From Jannaschia sp. Os4 (GTDB taxonomy: Bacteria > Pseudomonadota > Alphaproteobacteria > Rhodobacterales > Rhodobacteraceae), in NCBI RefSeq assembly GCF_016820245.1, contig NZ_JAFCAR010000001.1:733014-797013 (forward strand): a DNA stretch of 64,000 nucleotides. The letters run 5' to 3'. Shown piece by piece: positions 8,693 through 16,082 of the stretch (its first letter is position 1; every line of letters starts with the position of its first letter). The translations under genes were made by a program, and so were the position numbers. Under the pieces are notes generated by a model. That model searched no databases. It saw only the letters and a program-made list of their open reading frames with translations, and was not told the DNA's origin.

Positions 8693-10015
8693 ATGACTGA
8701 TTTCTCGACCCTCGGCCTCGACGGGCGCCTCGTCGACGCCGTGAAGGCCGCGGGCTACACCAAGCCCACCCCCATCCAGACCCAAGCCATCCCGCTGGCG
8801 ACCCAAGGCCGCGACGTGCTGGGCCTCGCCCAGACGGGCACCGGCAAGACCGCCGCCTTCGGCCTGCCGCTGGTGCAGGCGCTCTTGGAGGCGAACAAGC
8901 GGCCGCAGCCCAAGTCGGTGCGCGCCCTCGTGCTGGCGCCCACGCGGGAGCTGGCCAACCAGATCGCCGACACGATGAAGCCCTACGTGGCGGGCACCCC
9001 GATCCGCGTGGGCGTCGTCGTGGGCGGCCAGTCGCTCAACCGGCAGGCCAACATGTTGAGCCGCGGCCTCGACCTGCTGGTGGCCACGCCGGGCCGCTTG
9101 ATCGACCTGATGGACCGGGGCGCGGTGGACCTCGGCCAGACGCGGTTCCTCGTCCTCGACGAGGCGGACCAGATGCTCGACATGGGGTTCATCCACGCCC
9201 TGCGCCGCATCGCGCCCAAGCTGGGCACCCCGCGCCAGACGATGCTGTTCTCGGCCACCATGCCCAAGGAGATGGAGTCGCTCGCCGCGACCTACCTCAC
9301 GAACCCGGCGCGGGTGCAGGTGAACCCGCCGGGAATCGCCGCCGACAAGGTCGAGCAGGAGATGTGGTGGGTGCCGCAGGCCGACAAGGCCGACCGCCTG
9401 AAGGAGCTCTTGGCCGAGAACCTCGGCGCCCGCTCGCTGGTCTTCGCGCGCACCAAGCACGGGGCCGAGCGGCTGATGAAGGGGCTGGTCAAGGCCGGGT
9501 TCGACGCGGCCTCCATCCACGGCAACAAGAGCCAAGGGCAGCGCGACCGCGCGCTCAAGGGCTTCCGCGAGGGGACCGTCACGGTGCTGGTCGCCACGGA
9601 CGTGGCGGCGCGTGGGATCGACGTGCCGGAGGTGGCCTTCGTCTACAACTTCGACCTGCCCAACGTGCCGGAGAACTACGTCCACCGCATCGGGCGCACG
9701 GCGCGCGCCGGGCGCGACGGGCGGGCGATCTCGCTCGTGGCGCACGAGGAGGCGGGGTTGCTCCGCGACATCCAGAAGGTGATGGGCACGCAGGTGCCGG
9801 TCATGGGTGGCGAGGCGCCGCGCGGGCCGATCCCCAAGACCACGCCCAACGGGCGGGCCGGCTCGAAGCAGGGCAAGCCCGGCGGGCGGTCGCGCGGGCC
9901 GCAGAAGGGCGGCGCGCCGAAGGGGGCGAAGCCCAAGGCCGACGCGCCCAAGGGGCAGCCGCCGAAGAAGCCCAGCCGCGCCAAGCGGCCGCGGGTGCGG
10001 CAGAAGGCGGCGTGA
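8693..10015 (+). CDS. DEAD-box ATP-dependent RNA helicase (RhlE-type)
   Basis: 440 residues. All core motifs are visible: the Q motif KPTPIQTQAIP, motif I AQTGTGKTAAF, Ia PTRELANQ, DEAD in VLDEADQMLD, SAT in LFSATMP, and HRIGRTARAGR. The last 75 residues are a basic, Gly/Lys/Pro-rich tail that would bind RNA non-specifically. It unwinds structured RNA during ribosome assembly or mRNA decay in the cytoplasm; the exact paralogue role is not decided. The ATG at 8693 has AAGGA 5 bases upstream. Longer upstream starts have no ribosome site. Confidence 0.93.
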   Translation: MTDFSTLGLDGRLVDAVKAAGYTKPTPIQTQAIPLATQGRDVLGLAQTGTGKTAAFGLPLVQALLEANKRPQPKSVRALVLAPTRELANQIADTMKPYVAGTPIRVGVVVGGQSLNRQANMLSRGLDLLVATPGRLIDLMDRGAVDLGQTRFLVLDEADQMLDMGFIHALRRIAPKLGTPRQTMLFSATMPKEMESLAATYLTNPARVQVNPPGIAADKVEQEMWWVPQADKADRLKELLAENLGARSLVFARTKHGAERLMKGLVKAGFDAASIHGNKSQGQRDRALKGFREGTVTVLVATDVAARGIDVPEVAFVYNFDLPNVPENYVHRIGRTARAGRDGRAISLVAHEEAGLLRDIQKVMGTQVPVMGGEAPRGPIPKTTPNGRAGSKQGKPGGRSRGPQKGGAPKGAKPKADAPKGQPPKKPSRAKRPRVRQKAA

Positions 10016-10042
10016 TCCGGTAGGGCGCCGCGCGACGGGAGA

Positions 10043-10074
10043 GGATCGCCGTGCCGGACGTGGCCCGGCGATCC
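10043..10074 (+). terminator. Terminator hairpin between helicase and MFS genes
   Basis: GGATCGCCG (10043-10051) pairs perfectly with CGGCGATCC (10066-10074), extended inside by GCC/GGC around a 6-base loop. It starts 27 bases after the helicase stop and lies between convergent genes, so it can serve both. A closely similar stem occurs at 23728-23756. Confidence 0.65.
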
Positions 10075-10114
10075 GAGGCCCCACCGCGCCCGGCGTCCCG
10101 CGCGGGCGCGCCCA

Positions 10115-11266
10115 TCAGTCGGTCCGGTCCGGCGCGAAGGCGTAGACCATCACGCCCGCCGCCAATGCGACCGCGAAGGCGCCGAACAGCGCGCGGTAGC
10201 CGTCGACCCCGCCGCCCGCCGCGTCGAAGAGCGGGCCGGTGGCGAACTGCATCAGGCCGACGCCGCCGATCCCGAACAGGTTCATCAGCGTGACCCCCCG
10301 TCCCACGAGGTGCGGCGGGAAGAAGGCCCGCCCGTGCGCGACCATCACCGGGAAGGACGCGCCCAGCGCCCCCACCGCGCAGAGCAGCGCCACCCCCGTC
10401 CACGCCCCCGGCGCGGGCATCCACCACAGCGTCGCGCAGGCGACCGCCCCCAGCGCGTTGCCGCCCCAGACCACCCACTTCCGGGTGCCGAGCAGCCGGT
10501 CCAGCGGCCCGTAGCCGAAGTTGCCCGCGATCATCGCCAGCCCCATGGCCAGCGTCGCGGTCCCCGCCGCGATGCCGAGGATGTCGATCGCATAGGGCCC
10601 CGCCCACAGGCCCCGCAGCCCCGCCGAGGGCGCGTAGTTGACCAGCATCATCGGCAGGATGGCCCACATCGCGGGGATCCGCAGCAGGTCCAGCACCGAG
10701 CCGGTCGCCCCGCCCTCGACCGGAGGGGGGTCGCGCACGAGCAGGCAGGCCGCCGCCACCGCCAGCGTCACGCCCGCGAGGGCCCACATCGTGCCGCGCC
10801 AGCCGAAGGCGCCCACGGCGGCCTCGAGCGGGACCGAGGCCCCAAGGTTGCCGAGGCTTCCCACCCCGATCAGCGCGCCGGCCAGCGTGGCGAACACGGC
10901 GGGCGGGTAGGTCCGCGCGAAGATGTAGTAGCTCGCCATCAGCACCGGCGCGCAGCCCGCGCCGATCAGCCCCATGGCGAGGTCGATCTGCCAGCGCGCG
11001 TCCGCCACCGCGAAGAGCGCCGCGCCCCCCGCGCCGCCGAGGGCGAGCAGCACGGCGGAGGTGCGCTTCGGCCCGATCCGGTCGAGCGCCGCGCCGACCG
11101 GCACCTGCATGGCGGCGAAGACGAGGAACCAGATGCCCGACGCCCGCGACAGTTCCGCCGCCGTCACGCCGAGGTCGGCTTCAAGGTCGGGAGCGAGCAC
11201 CGCGAGGAAGGCCCGGAAGAACTGGCTGAGGACGTAGGCGAGGACGAGGGCGGCGAGACCGGGCAT
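10115..11266 (-). CDS. Major facilitator superfamily transporter
   Basis: 383 residues from the ATG at 11266. About twelve hydrophobic segments are visible, with an MFS motif-A-like loop (QVPVGAALDRIGPKRTS near residue 55). A second related segment lies in the C-terminal half (GNFGYGPLDRLLGTRKW). The substrate cannot be read from the sequence. The in-frame region further upstream (to 11329) is Arg-rich and lacks a ribosome site, so it is excluded. Convergent with the helicase and divergent from the BciB-type gene. Confidence 0.85.
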   Translation of the reverse strand: MPGLAALVLAYVLSQFFRAFLAVLAPDLEADLGVTAAELSRASGIWFLVFAAMQVPVGAALDRIGPKRTSAVLLALGGAGGAALFAVADARWQIDLAMGLIGAGCAPVLMASYYIFARTYPPAVFATLAGALIGVGSLGNLGASVPLEAAVGAFGWRGTMWALAGVTLAVAAACLLVRDPPPVEGGATGSVLDLLRIPAMWAILPMMLVNYAPSAGLRGLWAGPYAIDILGIAAGTATLAMGLAMIAGNFGYGPLDRLLGTRKWVVWGGNALGAVACATLWWMPAPGAWTGVALLCAVGALGASFPVMVAHGRAFFPPHLVGRGVTLMNLFGIGGVGLMQFATGPLFDAAGGGVDGYRALFGAFAVALAAGVMVYAFAPDRTD

Positions 11267-11343
11267 GGCCGCGCCCGTGTCACGCCCGCAGGCCCCCCGC
11301 AAGCCGGGTGGACGCCGTGCGCGGGCCACGCCTAGTGTCCGGG

Positions 11344-12621
11344 ATGCGTGACACTCCGGATCTCTCGGGCGGCCTCCAGACCCCGTCGCTCCCCGACGCG
11401 GCGCCGCGCGGCGCGATGTGCACCGATTGTGGGCTGAGCCGGATGGCGATCGCGCCGCGCTGCGGCACGGCCTGCCAGTTCACGGTGCCGGACTTCGAGA
11501 GGCGGCAGGCGGCGGTCCACGGCGACGCGCCCGAGGACGACCCGTGGTTCGGCCCGCGCCTGTCGATGCACCGGGCGCGGATGCGGGCGCCGAAGCCGGG
11601 CGCGCAATGGACGGGCATCACCACGTCGCTGGCCGCGCGGATGCTCGAGACGGGCGAGGTCACGGCGGTGCTCACCCTCGCGCCCCATCCCGACGATCCG
11701 TTCCGCCCCGTGCCCGCCATCGTCACCGATCCGGCGGAGATGGCGCAGGTGCGCGGGATGCGGATGGGCTACGCGCCGCTGCTGGCCCTGCTCGAACCCG
11801 CCGTGGCCCAAGGCCACCGCCGCATCGCGGTCATCGGCATCCCCTGCCAGGTCCACGCGCTGCGCGCGATCGAGGCGGAGCTCGGCCTCGACCGCCTGCT
11901 GGTGATCGGCACGCCCTGCTCGGACAACACCACGACCGAGAACTTCCACGCCTTCCTCGCGCGGCTGACGGACCGCCCGGACGACGTCACCTATCTCGAG
12001 TTCCGCGCCGACTACCGCGTCGAGATGCGGTTCCGCGACGGGGCGCGCCGCCTCATCCCCTTCCTCAAGCTGCCGCTCTCGGACCTGCCCGACGACTTCT
12101 GGCCGCTGACCTGCCGGACGTGCACGGACTATTCCAACCGCCTCGCGGACGTGACCGTGGGCTACATGGCGGGCGACGGGGACCAGTGGGTGATCGCGCG
12201 CAACGCGGACGGGGCCGCGATGCTGAGGGCGCTGGGCGACGAGATCGTGCTGGAGCCGCCCGCGTCCAAGGGCGACCGGACCCGCGCGGTGCAGGGCTTC
12301 GTCGAGAACACCCGGCGCGCCGCCGGGGGTCTGCCCCTGCGGCGGATGCCGGGATGGCTGCGCCCGATCGTGGCGTGGCTGCAGCCCAAGGTCGGGCCGA
12401 AGGGCGTCGAGTTCGCGCGCGCCCGGCTGGAGATGAAGGCGGCGGAGGCGGTGCTGCACCTGCGGCGCGCGGCGCCCCACCGGATGCGCCACATGATCCC
12501 CGACCACGTCTGGCGGCTGGCCGCGCCCTACGGGATCACCGCCGCCCCCGGAGAGCGAGGGCCAGCAGCGCCCAGCCCAGAAGGCCCTGCGCCAGACGCG
12601 ACAGCGACGCCTCCTCGGTGA
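11344..12621 (+). CDS. BciB-type reductase (F420-hydrogenase beta-subunit family; divinyl chlorophyllide reductase-like)
   Basis: About 425 residues. The CTDCG motif near residue 26, GIPCQVHALR, GTPCSDNTTTENFH and CRTCTDYSNRLADVTVGY supply cysteines for iron-sulfur clusters and a flavin domain. These stretches match the ferredoxin-dependent 8-vinyl reductase BciB of chlorophyll synthesis closely, as I recall that family. Related proteins also exist outside chlorophyll pathways, so the substrate is inferred. The final ~28 residues are Pro/Ala-rich and lie opposite the end of the convergent membrane-protein gene (86-base overlap), suggesting read-through past an older stop. The start may be 11344 or 11308. 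Confidence 0.75.
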   Translation: MRDTPDLSGGLQTPSLPDAAPRGAMCTDCGLSRMAIAPRCGTACQFTVPDFERRQAAVHGDAPEDDPWFGPRLSMHRARMRAPKPGAQWTGITTSLAARMLETGEVTAVLTLAPHPDDPFRPVPAIVTDPAEMAQVRGMRMGYAPLLALLEPAVAQGHRRIAVIGIPCQVHALRAIEAELGLDRLLVIGTPCSDNTTTENFHAFLARLTDRPDDVTYLEFRADYRVEMRFRDGARRLIPFLKLPLSDLPDDFWPLTCRTCTDYSNRLADVTVGYMAGDGDQWVIARNADGAAMLRALGDEIVLEPPASKGDRTRAVQGFVENTRRAAGGLPLRRMPGWLRPIVAWLQPKVGPKGVEFARARLEMKAAEAVLHLRRAAPHRMRHMIPDHVWRLAAPYGITAAPGERGPAAPSPEGPAPDATATPPR

Positions 12622-12904
12622 AGGTCAGCGCGCGGACGAGGCGCAGCGGGCCGGGCGGCGGCCCGGCGACCCATTGCGCGGGCAGCCCGTCGAAGATCGC
12701 GCGGTAGTATGCGTAGAACCCCTGCGGCGAGAGCCATAGGTAGAGCCACGTCACCGCCAGCGCCGCCGCGACCCGCAGCGGCCACGGACGCCGCAGGACG
12801 GGCCACAGGAGGCCCGCCGCCACCGCCGCCGTCAGCAGCGCGACGGCGACGAGGCCCGCGCGCTCGGGCCCGCCGAGCGTCCAGAAGCTGTCCTGCGCCC
12901 ACAT
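12536..12904 (-). CDS. Small hypothetical membrane protein
   Basis: 122 residues from an ATG at 12904. Two or three hydrophobic helices (about residues 15-35 and 45-60, and one near the C-terminus) and WLYLWLSPQGFYAYY are visible. No family is recognised. It overlaps the convergent BciB-type gene by 86 bases, so both ends are coded on opposite strands there. The hydrophobic pattern is far more protein-like than the antisense frame. Confidence 0.6.
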   Translation of the reverse strand: MWAQDSFWTLGGPERAGLVAVALLTAAVAAGLLWPVLRRPWPLRVAAALAVTWLYLWLSPQGFYAYYRAIFDGLPAQWVAGPPPGPLRLVRALTFTEEASLSRLAQGLLGWALLALALRGRR

Positions 12905-13053
12905 CGGCCCGCCCTCCCGCGTCGCGCCGCAGCCTACACCGCGCGCGCGGCGGCGACAGGACCGTGCTCCGCGGGCCGCAACCCCTTGACGTCGGGCTAC
13001 CTTTGCCACCCTCCGCTTGTCCGGCCCTCGACCGCCCGGCATAGCGGGACGGC

Positions 13054-14112
13054 ATGACAGAGCTCGTCGTCACAAACCTCGACCGCCGCTACACCGGCGT
13101 GTCCGCGACGAGCGCCGCCGTCGTGCGCCTGCAGGCCGCGCGGCACGCCATGGTCCTCGCCGGGCACCCGCTCCCGGGCTGCCCCGATCCCGTGACGCTG
13201 ACCGAGGCGCGGACCCTGACCCGCTCGCCGCCGGAGGGGCGCCGGGCCGCGATCTGGCACACCCGCCGCGCGGCGGAGATGCGCGCGGGGCTCGTCGCCC
13301 GCGACCTGCTCGGCCTGCCGATCCGGCTGGTCCACACCGTCGCCGCGCCGCGGCCCGGCTCGCCGCTGGACCGCTGGATGCTGCGCCGGATGGACGCGCT
13401 GATCGCCACCACGCCCGAGGCCGCCGACCTTCTGCCCCGGCCCGCCACCGTCGTCCCGCACGGCATCGACACGGAGCGCTGGCGCCCGGCCGCCGATCGC
13501 GCCGCGGCATGGGGGCAGACGGGGCACGGCGGGGCGCGGGGGATCGCCTGCGTCGGCGGCATCCGCGGCCAGAAGGGGACGGACCGCTTCGTGGAGGCCT
13601 GCGTCGAGGTGCTGCCCCGCCACCCGGACGTCACCGCGCTCGTGATCGGAGGGGTCGCCCCCGGCGACGCCGCCTTCGCCGAGAAGCTGCGGGAGACGGT
13701 GCGCGCGGCGGGCCTCGGAGGGCGCATCCTGTTCCTCGGCGAGGTGCCGTCCGAGCGGATGCCCGACCTCGTCCGCGGGCTGGACCTGCTCGTCGCGCTG
13801 CCGCGCTACGAGGGGTTCGGCGTGGCCCCCTTGGAGGCGATGGCCTCCGGCGTGCCGTTCCTCGCCACGGCGGCGGGGCATTACCGCGAGATCGCCCATG
13901 ACGGGACGGCGGGGCGCATCGTGGCGCGCGACGCGGCCGCCGGTGCGCTCGACGCGATGCTGTCGGACCCCGCGGCCTTGGCCGCGATGGGCGCGACGGC
14001 GCGGGCGCGGGCGGTGGCGGACCACGGGGTCGCCGCCGAGGTCGCGGGGATCGAGCGGGTCTACGAGGCCGTGTGGGCCGGCCGGAGCGCCCGCGCCCGC
14101 AGCGCCTCGTAG
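13054..14112 (+). CDS. Glycosyltransferase family 4
   Basis: 352 residues with a GT-B fold. The C-terminal nucleotide-sugar domain contains GGIRGQKGTDRFVEA, FLGEVPSERMPDLVRG and the EX7E-type block RYEGFGVAPLEAMASG. The N-terminal acceptor domain carries HTRRAAEMRAGL, seen in lipopolysaccharide-core transferases of this group. It transfers a sugar to a surface glycan on the cytoplasmic side of the membrane; the sugar is not predictable. Its last 52 bases overlap the convergent sulfotransferase-like gene. Confidence 0.85.
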   Translation: MTELVVTNLDRRYTGVSATSAAVVRLQAARHAMVLAGHPLPGCPDPVTLTEARTLTRSPPEGRRAAIWHTRRAAEMRAGLVARDLLGLPIRLVHTVAAPRPGSPLDRWMLRRMDALIATTPEAADLLPRPATVVPHGIDTERWRPAADRAAAWGQTGHGGARGIACVGGIRGQKGTDRFVEACVEVLPRHPDVTALVIGGVAPGDAAFAEKLRETVRAAGLGGRILFLGEVPSERMPDLVRGLDLLVALPRYEGFGVAPLEAMASGVPFLATAAGHYREIAHDGTAGRIVARDAAAGALDAMLSDPAALAAMGATARARAVADHGVAAEVAGIERVYEAVWAGRSARARSAS

Positions 14113-14762
14113 GCGGGGAGCGCGGCGCGGAGCAGGTCGTCGCGCGCGACGCCGGGCAGCGGCCCCTCGGGCCCCGCGAACCCGGTCGAGCGATGGACGG
14201 AGGCGTACCAGTGCGGCGCCCACGCCCCGTCGAAGGGCTTCGGCCCCGGCGCCCACGCGAGCATCGACGGATCCCACGGGAGGCCGATCTCGGCGCACAG
14301 GGCCCGCAGCATCCCCTCCGGGCCGTCGCGCAGCGCGGAGGTGTCCACCACGATCCCCCCGAGCCGGTCGTAGAGCGCCGCCTGCGCCCCGAAGCCGATC
14401 GCCGCCTCGTCCAGCTCGTCGTGGCGGTCGGCGTAGGAGGCGATCACCCGCGCCGGATGCCGGATCAGGTGGACGTGGACGCAGCCCTCCGCCCAGCCCA
14501 GCGGCATCCCCTCCATGTGGTGGGCCATGTGCTTCTGGTAGACGTGGCGCGGCCCCTCCGCCGCGAGGCCCCGTGCGACCTCCGCCGGGTCGGTCGGCTG
14601 CGACGCCAGCACCGCCTCCCGCATCGGATGGGCGAGCCCGGAGCGGGACAGGAAGGCGGCGTAGAACGGCTCGTCGAGCACGGCGCAGTCGGCCCGCGCC
14701 GCGAAGCTGTACATCATCGCGGTCGACAGGTTGCGCGGGCCGGACCACGCGGCGATCCTCAT
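14061..14762 (-). CDS. Sulfotransferase-like protein paired with aminotransferase IV
   Basis: 233 residues. The N-terminal motif WSGPRNLSTAMMYSF corresponds to the PAPS 5'-phosphosulfate loop, and HLIRHPARVIASYADRHDE to the 3'-phosphate-binding strand and helix. The fold is therefore sulfotransferase-like. Its start overlaps the aminotransferase stop by 4 bases, and this coupling is frequent in related genomes. What is sulfated, or whether PAPS is used at all, is unknown. The 3' end overlaps the convergent glycosyltransferase gene by 52 bases. Confidence 0.78.
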   Translation of the reverse strand: MRIAAWSGPRNLSTAMMYSFAARADCAVLDEPFYAAFLSRSGLAHPMREAVLASQPTDPAEVARGLAAEGPRHVYQKHMAHHMEGMPLGWAEGCVHVHLIRHPARVIASYADRHDELDEAAIGFGAQAALYDRLGGIVVDTSALRDGPEGMLRALCAEIGLPWDPSMLAWAPGPKPFDGAWAPHWYASVHRSTGFAGPEGPLPGVARDDLLRAALPAYEALRARALRPAHTAS

Positions 14763-15655
14763 CCCTCGGCGACCCTCGCCCTGTAGAGCGCGCGCAGCCG
14801 CTCGGTCATGGGCCCCGGCGCATGGGGCAGGGCGCGCCCGTCGATGGACCCCACCGGCGTCTGGGCGCCGAAGGTGCCGGTCAGGAACGCCTCGTCGGCC
14901 GAGTAGCAGTCCACGAGGCTGAAGTTGCGCTCGCGCACCACGATCCCGTCGCCACGCGCCACGTCGATCACCGCCTGCCGCGTGATGCCGTTGAAGCAGT
15001 AGTCGCCCGTCGAGGTCCAAAGCTCGCCGCGCTTCACCACGAAGAAGTTGCAGGCGTTGGTGGTCGAGACGAACCCGTGCACGTCCAGCATCAGCGCCTC
15101 GTCCGCGCCTGCCTTCTCGGCGGCGATGCACGCGAGGACGCAGTTCATCTTGGAATGGGTGTTCAGCTTGGGATCCTGCGTCATCGGCAGGCCGCGCAGG
15201 TGCGGCACCGTGGCCAGCCGCACGGGGCGCGGGGCCGCAGGCACCGAATGCTCCATGATGATCACGAGGTTGGGCGCCGTCTCGGTCAGGCCGGGATGCT
15301 GGAACGGCAGGCGCTTGCGTCCGCGCGTGACCATCAGGCGGGCATGGGCGTCGGTCTCCATCCCGTTGGCGGCGCGCGTGGCCTCCAGCGCGGCGACGAT
15401 CTCGGCGCGGGGCGCGAGCGCGATGTCCACGGCACGGGCCGCCTCCTCCAGCCGCGCCATGTGGGCGTCGAGGAAGGCCCACCTGCCGTCGTAGAGGCGC
15501 AGCCCCTCCCAGATGCCGTCGCCGAGGAGGAAGCCGCTGTCGTAGACGGAGACCTTGGCCTCCGCCCGGGGCACGAGCGCGCCGTCCACCCAGATCAGGA
15601 TGTCGGCGTTGCGCGGGTCGGGCAGGGCCTCGTGGGTGGAGAGCGCGTCGGTCAT
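14759..15655 (-). CDS. Class IV aminotransferase (branched-chain/D-amino-acid type)
   Basis: 298 residues, a PLP enzyme. Family stretches are YDSGFLLGDGIWEGLRLYDG near the N-terminus, the lysine region around DPKLNTHSKMNCVLA, EALMLDVHGFVSTTNACNFF, and LTGTFGAQTPVGSIDGR near the C-terminus. It transfers amino groups between a 2-oxo acid and an amino acid; it is close to the IlvE/D-alanine aminotransferase branch, and substrate cannot be settled. It is coupled to the sulfotransferase-like gene. The ATG at 15655 (MTDALSTHEAL) was preferred over an upstream ATG at 15700. Confidence 0.88.
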   Translation of the reverse strand: MTDALSTHEALPDPRNADILIWVDGALVPRAEAKVSVYDSGFLLGDGIWEGLRLYDGRWAFLDAHMARLEEAARAVDIALAPRAEIVAALEATRAANGMETDAHARLMVTRGRKRLPFQHPGLTETAPNLVIIMEHSVPAAPRPVRLATVPHLRGLPMTQDPKLNTHSKMNCVLACIAAEKAGADEALMLDVHGFVSTTNACNFFVVKRGELWTSTGDYCFNGITRQAVIDVARGDGIVVRERNFSLVDCYSADEAFLTGTFGAQTPVGSIDGRALPHAPGPMTERLRALYRARVAEG

Positions 15656-15717
15656 GGCGCGAGGGGTGGGCCGCACGGACGGGGTTGTCCAGAGCTCCAA
15701 AGCGCTCTATTCCACGA

Positions 15718-15733
15718 TTCTAGTTATTTAGAA
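15718..15733 (+). promoter_or_regulatory. Candidate ArsR-family operator
   Basis: An inverted repeat TTCTA-N6-TAGAA ends 10 bases before the arsR-type start codon. Its A/T-rich half sites stand out in a very GC-rich region and match the typical size of ArsR/SmtB operators. Self-repression of the regulator-permease pair is the natural reading. Confidence 0.65.
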
Positions 15734-15743
15734 GGATGGTATC

Positions 15744-16082
15744 ATGACCGCGCCGCTCGATCCCGCCGACCCGCGCCTCGATCCCGCCCTCGCGGCCCAA
15801 GCCTTCGCCGCGATGGGATCCGAGGCGCGGCTGGAGGTGCTCCGGATCCTCGTCCGCGCGGGGGAGCCGGGCCTCGCCGTCTCCGCCATCGGCGCGGCGA
15901 CGGGCATCGCGCCGTCGACCCTCTCCCATCATCTCAAGTTCCTCGACGCCGCCGGGCTGATCCGGCGGGTGCGGGACGGGCGGGTCGTCCATGTCAGCGC
16001 GCATCTCGACCGGCTGGAGGCGCTGGCCGGGTTCATCACGCGCGAATGCTGCGCCGACGTCGGAGGACGCGACCATGGCTGA
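15744..16082 (+). CDS. ArsR-family transcriptional regulator
   Basis: 112 residues with a winged helix-turn-helix. The stretches ARLEVLRILVRAG, IAPSTLSHHLKFLDAAGLI (recognition helix) and RDGRVVHVSAHLDRLEAL are visible. The tail holds ECCADVGGRDHG, with Cys/His residues that could sense metal or thiol ligands. It overlaps the permease start by 8 bases, so the pair is co-expressed. The inverted repeat just upstream is its likely binding site. Confidence 0.9.
   Translation: MTAPLDPADPRLDPALAAQAFAAMGSEARLEVLRILVRAGEPGLAVSAIGAATGIAPSTLSHHLKFLDAAGLIRRVRDGRVVHVSAHLDRLEALAGFITRECCADVGGRDHG

Noticed and set aside
12960..13053. A TTGACG promoter in front of the GT4 gene
   Set aside because: TTGACG is visible near 12986, but there is no acceptable -10 element at the right distance.
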